Positions 7,204 through 11,660 of a stretch of DNA of 11,660 nt are shown here, piece after piece. The number at the start of each line of letters is the position of its first letter. Positions within the stretch are counted from its first letter, which is position 1. Origin of the DNA: Rhodospirillaceae bacterium (GTDB lineage Bacteria > Pseudomonadota > Alphaproteobacteria > DSM-16000 > Inquilinaceae); contig JAGQRL010000058.1 of the NCBI GenBank assembly GCA_020425485.1, positions 1 through 11,660 of the forward strand, read 5' to 3'. The position numbers and the translations under genes are program-made. Under the pieces are notes generated by a model. It saw only the letters and a list, made by a program, of their open reading frames with translations. It did no database searches and was not told where the DNA came from.

Positions 7204-7729
7204 CTTGGTCTCCCGTCCGGGGGCTGGCGGTGCGGCCGGTGCGGCCGGCGGTGATCAGGGCGAGCCCGGCGGCGACCAGCGAGAAGGCCATGTTATAGCC
7301 GGCCATGGAGATGCCGAGCACCGACCACGTCACCTCGTCGCAGCGCACCACCGGGGTGGCCAGAAGCTGGCTGCGCAGCGCATCGATGCCGCCGCCCGCC
7401 GTCAGGTCGGCGCCCACGCAGTCATCGGTGCCGGCCCACCAGTGCTGCTCGACGCCGACATGGTAGCCGGCGACTCCGGCACAGGCGAGGAAGGTCAGCG
7501 CCGTCAGCACCAGGAAGGCGAGGCGGCCGAACGACCCCGGCGCCATCGCCCAGGCGGCCAGTGCCAGGGGAATGGCCGGCAGCAACGCCCAGCGCTGCCA
7601 GATACACAGCTCGCACGGTTGATAGCCGCCGAGATACTGGTAGCCCAGCGCGGTCGCCATCGCGGCGATGGCGAGGGCGGCAAGAACGGCGGGGTGGAGC
7701 AGCCGCGTTGCGATCATGGGGCGTCCCAT
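7172..7729 (-). CDS. dsbB: Disulfide bond formation protein DsbB
   Basis: The 185-aa inner-membrane protein has the four DsbB cysteines: CELC (C39, C42) at the start of the first periplasmic loop and C104 with C130 in the second. The conserved Arg follows the first pair (R46 in IWQRW). Four hydrophobic segments are visible at about 12-31, 47-63, 69-90 and 136-159. DsbB re-oxidises DsbA and passes the electrons to ubiquinone. The next gene in the operon makes ubiquinone, so the overlap with coq7 (32 bp) fits a shared quinone theme. No dsbA is in the window. The start may be ATG 7729 or ATG 7717; neither has a strong ribosome site and they differ by only four residues. Confidence 0.93.
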   Translation of the reverse strand: MGRPMIATRLLHPAVLAALAIAAMATALGYQYLGGYQPCELCIWQRWALLPAIPLALAAWAMAPGSFGRLAFLVLTALTFLACAGVAGYHVGVEQHWWAGTDDCVGADLTAGGGIDALRSQLLATPVVRCDEVTWSVLGISMAGYNMAFSLVAAGLALITAGRTGRTASPRTGDQDGRIPASAAR

Positions 7730-7773
7730 CGGGTTCGGGTGGTGGCAGTCGGGTGGTCGCAGTAGATGCGGCG

Positions 7774-7802
7774 GATATGGCGCCCATGGGGCGGCCTGCC
7801 AA
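7774..7802 (-). promoter_or_regulatory. Candidate promoter of dsbB-coq7
   Basis: On the minus strand TTGGCA (7802-7797) and CATATC (7779-7774) are 17 bp apart. The -35 matches the sigma-70 consensus at five of six bases, the -10 at three of six. It lies 44 nt before the first possible dsbB start codon. In G+C-rich DNA this match is suggestive only. Confidence 0.35.
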
Positions 7803-7849
7803 CCCGCCGCGGTGCCGCATGGCGGGGGGACGGGGAGGATGCCGGCCGG

Positions 7850-8431
7850 TCACCACAGGTAGCGGATGGCGACGAAGCCGCCCACCAGGCCGAGCACGAA
7901 CACCACGAACAGCGGGCCCAGCCAGCGTTCGATGAACGCCCGGATCGGCTCGCCGAAGAGATAGAGCAGGCCGGCGACGATGAAGAAGCGGCCGCCGCGG
8001 GCAAACACCGAGGCGATCATGAAGGTGGCGAAGTCCAGCCCCGTCGCCCCGCTGGCGATGGTGATCACCTTATAAGGAAAGGGCGTGAGCCCGGCGCCGA
8101 ACACCAGCCACCAGCCCTGTTCGTTGAACGCCTCGGCGAACTGGGCGAAGCCCTCCACCTGGCCGTAGAACTCCAGGACCGGCCGGCCCACGGTGTCGAA
8201 CAGGAACAGCCCGATGCCGTAGCCGGCGGCCCCGCCGAGCACGGAAGCCACGGTGCACACCCCGGCGATCAGGAAGGCGCGCTGGCGCGCCGCCAGCACC
8301 ATGGGGATCAGCAGGATGTCCGGCGGGATGGGAAAGACGGAGCTTTCCACGAACGAGATCGCCGCCAGCGCCCACAGCGCATTGCGGCGGCCGGCAAGGC
8401 CCATGGTCCAGTCGTAGAGGCGGCGGAGCAT
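7850..8431 (-). CDS. YqaA/DedA-family (SNARE-associated) inner-membrane protein
   Basis: The 193-aa product begins MLRRLYDW and has the family signature FVESSVFPIPPD (27-38, with E29 and the PPD triplet) followed by hydrophobic segments. Near the C terminus are FARGGRFFIVAGLLYLFG and a final membrane segment. DedA-superfamily proteins are integral membrane proteins linked to lipid carrier transport and envelope homeostasis; the role of the YqaA branch is not well settled. ATG 8431 is chosen because family members start just before LYDW. The frame stays open to a GTG at 8494, but the added residues (Pro/Arg/Ser-rich) are unlike the family. No clear Shine-Dalgarno is seen. It is co-directional with dsbB but separated by 120 bp that holds a possible promoter, so operon membership is doubtful. 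Confidence 0.85.
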   Translation of the reverse strand: MLRRLYDWTMGLAGRRNALWALAAISFVESSVFPIPPDILLIPMVLAARQRAFLIAGVCTVASVLGGAAGYGIGLFLFDTVGRPVLEFYGQVEGFAQFAEAFNEQGWWLVFGAGLTPFPYKVITIASGATGLDFATFMIASVFARGGRFFIVAGLLYLFGEPIRAFIERWLGPLFVVFVLGLVGGFVAIRYLW

Positions 8432-8582
8432 GGCAGCGGGGTGCGGTGACGGGGAAAAGCGCGATGCCGACGTGCCGCGGCGCGGATCGGCCACAGCCTG
8501 CTAGCACCCCCGCCCCGCGGCGGCAATGCGTGGTCGCATGGGCGCGTTTCGGTGCTTGCCCGCCGGGCCGCCGCACCCCATG

Positions 8583-8610
8583 TTGTGCGCCGCTTGGCAC
8601 CGGCTATGAT
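8583..8610 (+). promoter_or_regulatory. Promoter of tRNA-Leu
   Basis: TTGTGC (8583-8588) and TATGAT (8605-8610) are separated by 16 bp, and the mature tRNA begins 9 nt after the -10 box. The -10 matches the consensus TATAAT at five of six bases, and its position fits a short 5' leader. Confidence 0.6.
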
Positions 8611-8619
8611 GGTGCGGTG

Positions 8620-8705
8620 GCCCCAGTGGCGGAATGGTAGACGCGACAGACTCAAAATCTGTTGTCCGCGAGGGCGTGCTGGTTCGAGTCCGGCCTGGGG
8701 CACCA
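8620..8705 (+). tRNA. tRNA-Leu (anticodon CAA)
   Basis: The 86-nt gene folds as a class II tRNA. The acceptor stem GCCCCAG pairs with CTGGGGC, with A as discriminator base and an encoded CCA end. The anticodon arm ACAGA-CTCAAAA-TCTGT places CAA at positions 34-36, which reads UUG leucine codons. A long variable arm follows, and the T arm contains GGTTCGAGTCC. The gene looks intact. It has no T-tract terminator after it, which fits the idea that foreign DNA has been inserted at its 3' end. Confidence 0.97.
8681..8705 (+). other. Candidate attachment site core (tRNA-Leu 3' end)
   Basis: The T arm, 3' acceptor strand and CCA of tRNA-Leu are the usual crossover target of tyrosine recombinases that use tRNA genes. 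A tyrosine recombinase gene and associated phage-like small genes start right after it. The expected second copy of this sequence is not present elsewhere in the window, so the site is inferred and its exact limits are unknown. Confidence 0.45.
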
Positions 8706-8820
8706 AGCGATTTCAAGGTATTGGGCGGATCGTCCGCGGCGAACGGCGAGTGAACATCGCTCCGATCGGAGCAGTTGAAAAGTTTGCAGTGCAGACTTTC
8801 GTCCCGCGTTCGTTCTCCGT
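8706..8820. other. Non-coding strip between tRNA-Leu and the first element gene, with a palindrome
   Basis: These 115 bases hold no gene. They contain a perfect 14-bp palindrome, GCTCCGATCGGAGC (8759-8772). A related interrupted form, CGCTCCG-CAC-CGATCGGAG, occurs at 9051-9069 inside the next gene. If the tRNA end is the att core, this strip is where integrase arm sites or excision-factor sites would be expected. It has no T-tract terminator for the minus-strand operon. Confidence 0.4.
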
Positions 8821-9111
8821 TCACGGTCGCCGCGCTGTGTCGACCCGAGACGTGGGCGTTTCCTCAACAACGATGACCGGCACGCCGTAGAGCGTATCAA
8901 TCTTGCCCGGTCGAGGCTCCGGCATGGGGGTGTAGACATGCTTCCCCCGAAGCCAATCAATCTGAAGATGGTCTCTGCATAGGCGGCACTCACGCCGGGT
9001 CAGTCGCACGGCGATGGGGATTTCAAGAAGCTCTTCGGCCCGATCAATCTCGCTCCGCACCGATCGGAGAAGGGCAGTGAACTCCGAGAACAACTCGTCG
9101 GCCGACTTCAT
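8821..9111 (-). CDS. Hypothetical 96-aa protein coupled to the integrase
   Basis: I do not recognise this protein. Residues 1-30 look like a charged amphipathic helix (ELFSEFTALLRSVRSEIDRAEE begins at residue 6), followed by a single ECRLCRDH motif (C42-x2-C45-x2-H48) and a C-terminal part with GKIDTLYGVPVIVVEE, probably beta-strand. One CxxC alone cannot make a full zinc site, so a metal site would need H48 plus another ligand or a dimer. The ATG overlaps the integrase stop codon in an ATGA, which strongly suggests translational coupling. It is the last gene of the element's operon, between int and the tRNA, where there is often no gene. G+C is lower than in the integrase. The reading frame looks real from the overlap and its composition. 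Confidence 0.65.
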   Translation of the reverse strand: MKSADELFSEFTALLRSVRSEIDRAEELLEIPIAVRLTRRECRLCRDHLQIDWLRGKHVYTPMPEPRPGKIDTLYGVPVIVVEETPTSRVDTARRP

Positions 9112-10256
9112 AGCTCTTCCCCGGCCTCATAGTCCCGCCGGCGCGTCAGGGCTTGGCGGGCCATGCGCTCGGTGCGGAGCGCGTAGCGATCGAGGATCTG
9201 GTGCACCGAGGCCAGGCTGTGGCCGGTGATCGCTGCGATTTCCATTTCCTCGCAGCGCGCCTCGAACAGCCGCGTGACCGCCGAGTGGCGGAAGTGCATG
9301 AACTTCAGTGCCAGCACCGCCGGGCACCGTTCAGCCGCCTTGGCGCGCACCCGCGCGAAGACCTTGTTGAAGGCGTGGACGGAGTAGGGTCGGCCGGTTT
9401 CTTCCGAGACGATCAGGTGGGTGCTCTCGATCTTGCGGCGCTCCTGGTCGGCCGCGGCCGCCTGGACCACCGCCACCAGTTCGGGCACCACATCGAGCGG
9501 CAGGGCGACGCCGGCGCCGCGCTTCGATTGCCGGAAGCGCAGCACGTTGCCGGAGATCATATCCCGCTGGGCGCGCAGCAGGTCGCCTTCGCGCTGGCCG
9601 AGCCAATTGTTGAGGCGGCAGGCATGGGCGATGGACGACCGCCCCAGCTCGCCGGCGGCCCACACCAGGGCGGCCAGCATCTCACGCGTGCACAGGGTGC
9701 CCTTGGCCGAGGTGTCCTTGATGCCCGGCCGCTCGAACGGATTGGGCACCTTGCCGAAGCCGAGCTTGGGGGCGCGGTTCCACAACAGGCGGCCGACACG
9801 CATCAGCGAGGCGGCCTGGGCGGGCGTGCGCCGGCGCATGGCGGTGTAGGTCTCGCGCGTCTGCACGTCGTCGACCTGGGCCAGCAGGAAATCGCCCCAG
9901 ATGCGCTCGATCATCTCCAGCTTCTGGTCGTAGTCGCGGCGCGAGCTGGCGGCCAGGTCGGTGTAGAAGTCGCTGGCCTTGTAGGCGCGGATCAGGGCGG
10001 CGACGGTTCCGGCGGCCGGCCCCTTGGCGCGCGGCTTCGGCGAGGGCAGGCGTTCGCCGCGGGCGCGCCAGGCGTCCAATTCGGCGTTGATGCCTTCCGC
10101 CTGCTGGACGGCCTGGTCGAGATCGTCCGACAGGCGCTTTGCTTCCCACCCTCGGCGCCGCAGAACGTGCGAGGGCTGCCAGTAGTAGGCAAATTTGCGG
10201 TAGCCGCTGGCCAGCGTGATGGGGCGGGCAACGAGGTAGCGGACCTTGATTTTCAT
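9108..10256 (-). CDS. Tyrosine recombinase / phage-type integrase
   Basis: The 382-aa protein has an N-terminal DNA-binding part (about 80-185, with a SAM-like core domain) and a C-terminal catalytic domain. Catalytic residues are R222 (GQREGD), K245 (RQSKRG, hairpin lysine), R323 in the second arginine box, H346 (TGHS) and the nucleophile Y358 (LDRYAL). In the second box the usual HxxR reads M320-H321-F322-R323, so the first His is Met. Such substitutions are known in some phage integrase subfamilies, and all other residues are intact, so activity is likely. It probably catalyses integration and excision at the adjacent tRNA-Leu. It lies 21 nt after the 88-aa gene and overlaps the next gene by 4 nt. 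The ATG has a weak ribosome site (GAGGG, 7 nt before it). Confidence 0.93.
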   Translation of the reverse strand: MKIKVRYLVARPITLASGYRKFAYYWQPSHVLRRRGWEAKRLSDDLDQAVQQAEGINAELDAWRARGERLPSPKPRAKGPAAGTVAALIRAYKASDFYTDLAASSRRDYDQKLEMIERIWGDFLLAQVDDVQTRETYTAMRRRTPAQAASLMRVGRLLWNRAPKLGFGKVPNPFERPGIKDTSAKGTLCTREMLAALVWAAGELGRSSIAHACRLNNWLGQREGDLLRAQRDMISGNVLRFRQSKRGAGVALPLDVVPELVAVVQAAAADQERRKIESTHLIVSEETGRPYSVHAFNKVFARVRAKAAERCPAVLALKFMHFRHSAVTRLFEARCEEMEIAAITGHSLASVHQILDRYALRTERMARQALTRRRDYEAGEEL

Positions 10257-10277
10257 GGGACGGCCCTCGAAGTAGAT

Positions 10278-10544
10278 CTATTCTTCTCTCGGATCTGGCC
10301 GGCTGCGGATAAAATGCATCGCGTTGTTGCGAGACGGATCAATCGACACGTCAAAACCCGCGATGTTGGCCGCATCCACGATCCGGCGCATTACCCTCTC
10401 GGGCTCCACCCAGAACTCGACCATGGACAGATCGCAGCATAGGCCCTGCCATGGCAGCCGCTCGCCTATCTCTTCAACGATCTTGTTCAGTGGGCCCTGG
10501 CGCAGATCTACCCAGAACTCATCACGCTTCGCTAAGTCCACCAC
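10278..10544 (-). CDS. Hypothetical 88-aa protein upstream of the integrase
   Basis: I do not recognise this protein. It is soluble, with alternating hydrophobic and charged residues that suggest a small alpha/beta fold: FWVDLRQGPLNKIVEEIGE as a helix, CCDLSMVEFWVE as a strand, PERVMRRIVDAANIAG as a helix and FDVSIDPSRNNAMHFIRSR as strands. It has two adjacent cysteines (36-37). GTG 10544 is used as the start because AAGAAGG stands 6 nt before it; GTG 10541 is also possible. The gene lies 42 nt after the HTH gene and 21 nt before int, in the same direction. Its G+C is lower than that of int. Its position between xis-like and int genes suggests a role in the element's control or DNA metabolism, but nothing in the sequence shows it. 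Confidence 0.65.
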   Translation of the reverse strand: MVDLAKRDEFWVDLRQGPLNKIVEEIGERLPWQGLCCDLSMVEFWVEPERVMRRIVDAANIAGFDVSIDPSRNNAMHFIRSRPDPREE

Positions 10545-10586
10545 CGTTCGCCTTCTTGATGTCCCGTTCCCTACCCCGCGTGCAGT

Positions 10587-10859
10587 CTATGCGCCGCCGG
10601 CGATTTCCGCCACGCGCTGGCGCACCAGGTCGAGCAGGGCCGGGTCGGCGCTGTCGTTCGCCGGTGGCGGGGCGGGCTTGCGGAGCTGGTCGTGGTCGAC
10701 CCAAGCCTGGAGGGCAGCGCGCGACCAGCGCAGGGGCCGGCCCGGCAAGGGCTGGGGGAACCCATAGCGCCGGGCCAGCTCCTGCCACCTCCGCCGGAGG
10801 TAGTCGGGGCTGCGGCCGATCAGCTCGGCCGCGTCAGTGAGGGAGAGGACGGCGGTCAC
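10587..10859 (-). CDS. Excisionase/AlpA-like helix-turn-helix protein
   Basis: This 90-aa protein has a MerR/AlpA-type winged HTH in residues 4-56: LSLTDAAELIGRSPDYLRRRW, then a turn with GFPQPLPGRPLRW and a closing helix SRAALQAWVD. The pattern of helix, recognition helix and R-x-x-RW wing is typical of small phage and island excisionases and AlpA activators. Residues 60-90 (PAPPPANDSADPALLDLVRQR begins at 62) form a Pro-rich linker and a short helix. It probably binds DNA to direct excision or to control int. The start chosen is GTG 10859, which overlaps the stop of the upstream gene as GTGA and has GAGGA about 10 nt before it. A TTG at 10865 would be too close to that ribosome site. Confidence 0.78.
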   Translation of the reverse strand: MTAVLSLTDAAELIGRSPDYLRRRWQELARRYGFPQPLPGRPLRWSRAALQAWVDHDQLRKPAPPPANDSADPALLDLVRQRVAEIAGGA

Positions 10860-11143
10860 GGCCAAGCGTCCTCATTCGGGTCATAGCCGCGCGCCAAGCA
10901 TTCCGCATAGCATTCATCACAGACCGCGAGATGTCTGTCATCGCGCGTAACGACAGTCCGGTTGTGGTGCTCCTCGCAGAAGTATCGCTCGCACGAGTAT
11001 TCGTCGGCTCCGTGCATGTCTCCACAAACATAGTCGAGCCCACGGTCAATCTTCTTATCGCAGCCGGGATAGTCGCAGGTGGCGGCGTGGTAATAGCCGA
11101 TAGGCCGGCCTTGGCTGTCTGTTCCGCAGTTGCCCCAGCCCAT
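10856..11143 (-). CDS. Cys/His-rich putative zinc-binding protein
   Basis: The 95-aa product has ten cysteines and histidines spaced like a two-zinc fold: C23-x4-C28, C40, C51-x4-C56, H59-H60, C75-x2-C78 and C82. The alternation of pairs resembles cross-brace folds such as RING or FYVE, but I cannot assign a family. Sequence blocks are CDYPGCDKKIDRG, CGDMHGADEYSCERYFCEEHH and CDECYAEC. Proteins of this look occur among uncharacterised alphaproteobacterial phage genes; that is a recollection and not a search result. ATG 11143 is preferred: it comes 4 nt after the stop of the upstream gene and AAGGGGAG stands 7 nt before it. A longer form reaching 11257 would overlap that gene in another frame with low-complexity residues. 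The stop overlaps the HTH gene start. Confidence 0.72.
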   Translation of the reverse strand: MGWGNCGTDSQGRPIGYYHAATCDYPGCDKKIDRGLDYVCGDMHGADEYSCERYFCEEHHNRTVVTRDDRHLAVCDECYAECLARGYDPNEDAWP

Positions 11144-11147
11144 CCCC

Positions 11148-11636
11148 TCACTCCCCTTCGTGGTAGATCGTGCGGTCGGGTTCGATCTCCATCCACGGGT
11201 GGGCGCGGACGGCCTGTTCGACCAGGGCCACGTCGACATGGAAGGCGGCGGCGACATCCTCGACCGTCGGGTTCAGGTCTTCGTTGCAGAACGTCCACAC
11301 CTGGATGGCCCGGCCGAAGATGCCGACGCCCGGCATCCCTTCCAGCGGGTCCGGCGGTGCGTCGAACGGGGTGTCGTAGGAGGTCAGGTTGTAGCCGTCG
11401 GGCTCCTTGTCCTGGAGCCCCGAGACGACGGGCGGCGGGCGGTTCTGCATCGCCTTGGCACGGGCGCCGAGGTTCAGCAGCTCGGCAACGGCCTCGGCAC
11501 CGTCGGCGGACACGCAGTCGTGCATGATGCAGACGGGGAAGCCGATGGAGATGGACTTGGTGCCGTCTTCGTTCACGGTTTCGACGGGGGCTTTCCAGAC
11601 GACGCCGTCCTTCGCGTAGTAGGGCTCGGTGCTCAC
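11148..11636 (-). CDS. Hypothetical 162-aa phage-like protein
   Basis: I do not recognise this protein. The N-terminal part (1-65) has VVWKAPVETVNEDGTKSISI-like strands and GFPVCIMHDCVSADGAEAVAELLN (from 32). Then comes a Pro-rich middle (66-105). The C-terminal part (120-150) contains TVEDVAAAFHVDVALVEQAV, which looks like a helix-turn-helix, ending in HPWMEIEPD. It may therefore be a two-part protein with a DNA-binding or interaction tail; this is inference. The start is GTG 11636, with AGGAG 8 nt before it. The GTG overlaps a TGA in another frame (GTGA), probably the end of the next upstream gene. The following gene begins 4 nt after its stop. Confidence 0.72.
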   Translation of the reverse strand: MSTEPYYAKDGVVWKAPVETVNEDGTKSISIGFPVCIMHDCVSADGAEAVAELLNLGARAKAMQNRPPPVVSGLQDKEPDGYNLTSYDTPFDAPPDPLEGMPGVGIFGRAIQVWTFCNEDLNPTVEDVAAAFHVDVALVEQAVRAHPWMEIEPDRTIYHEGE

Positions 11637-11660
11637 GGTGCGGTCTCCTGGTTGGTGGCC
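11633..11660 (-). CDS. Possible 3' end of a further upstream gene (partial)
   Basis: On the minus strand a frame entering from the window edge ends with ATNQETAP and a TGA at 11635-11633. The TGA overlaps the GTG start of the 162-aa gene as GTGA, the same arrangement seen at two other junctions of this operon. Only eight codons are visible, so this rests on the overlap pattern. Confidence 0.35.

Larger units (their letters stand above)
8706..11660 (-). mobile_element. One end of an integrated element (prophage or genomic island), partial
   Basis: All genes after tRNA-Leu lie on the minus strand, run toward the tRNA and are packed with 4-nt overlaps or short gaps. They include an integrase, an excisionase-like HTH protein and several small proteins of phage-like character, a clear change from the housekeeping genes before the tRNA. 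Parts of it (8706-9110, 10260-10590, 10860-11110) are lower in G+C than the backbone, while the integrase gene is not, so it is a mosaic. The other end lies outside the window. Confidence 0.75.

Noticed and set aside
8735..8834. Eight-base inverted repeat CGCGGCGA/TCGCCGCG after the tRNA
   Set aside because: Short, wide apart and of common composition in this genome; no terminator or IS-end character.
8709..9027. Nine-base repeat GATTTCAAG at 8709 and 9019 as a possible att repeat
   Set aside because: Nine bases in a few hundred is close to chance and both copies lie on the same side of the tRNA, so they cannot mark the two element ends.
10522..10788. Minus-strand frame overlapping the HTH gene
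   Set aside because: It is Pro/Ala/Arg low-complexity and out of frame with the HTH protein, which has a recognisable fold.
10834..11298. Minus-strand 154-aa frame overlapping the zinc-type and 162-aa genes
   Set aside because: Its Arg/Thr-rich translation has no motifs, while the other frame keeps ordered Cys/His pairs and tight gene junctions.
1..11660. CRISPR array, insertion sequence ends, toxin-antitoxin or restriction genes
   Set aside because: No regularly spaced repeats, transposase motifs or recognisable defence domains were seen on either strand.

Overview
The window is about two-thirds G+C and has the gene content of an alphaproteobacterium, most probably Rhodospirillales/Azospirillales-like. 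The evidence is the di-iron COQ7-type ubiquinone hydroxylase next to a quinone-linked DsbB, a Hydrolase_2 cell-wall hydrolase, a membrane GGDEF-EAL protein and the very G+C-rich codon usage. The genus cannot be fixed from this sequence alone.

Bases 1-8619 look like ordinary chromosomal backbone. In order they hold: the 3' end of gltB (glutamate synthase large subunit, +) with a strong hairpin after it; a GGDEF-EAL cyclic-di-GMP protein (-) with an intrinsic terminator; a small secreted cell-wall hydrolase (-) of visibly lower G+C, also with a terminator; a tightly packed pair (-) of a class I glutamine-amidotransferase-like hydrolase and exonuclease III; a fatty-acid/sterol-desaturase-family membrane protein (+); coq7 and dsbB (-), which overlap each other; and a YqaA/DedA-type membrane protein (-). 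The coq7-dsbB overlap is functionally sensible, since one enzyme makes ubiquinone and the other passes thiol-derived electrons to it. The desaturase gene and coq7 converge and overlap by 36 bp.

At 8620-8705 lies a complete tRNA-Leu(CAA) gene with its own promoter. Everything after it looks like one end of an integrated element (prophage or integrative island) that continues beyond the window. Seven minus-strand reading frames, one of them seen only as its last 8 codons, run toward the tRNA with start/stop overlaps or short gaps. They comprise a 162-aa protein, a Cys/His-rich putative zinc protein, an AlpA/excisionase-like HTH protein, an 88-aa orphan, a tyrosine recombinase and a 96-aa orphan coupled to the recombinase by an ATGA overlap. 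The arrangement resembles a phage early operon that ends in xis and int beside the attachment site. The tRNA 3' end is the likely att core, but the second att copy is outside the window, so the element's size and cargo are unknown.

The least explained parts are the four unrecognised small proteins of the element, the integrase's unusual HxxR box, and the two related palindromes near the element's tRNA-proximal end. I found no CRISPR array, insertion sequence, toxin-antitoxin pair or recognisable defence system.
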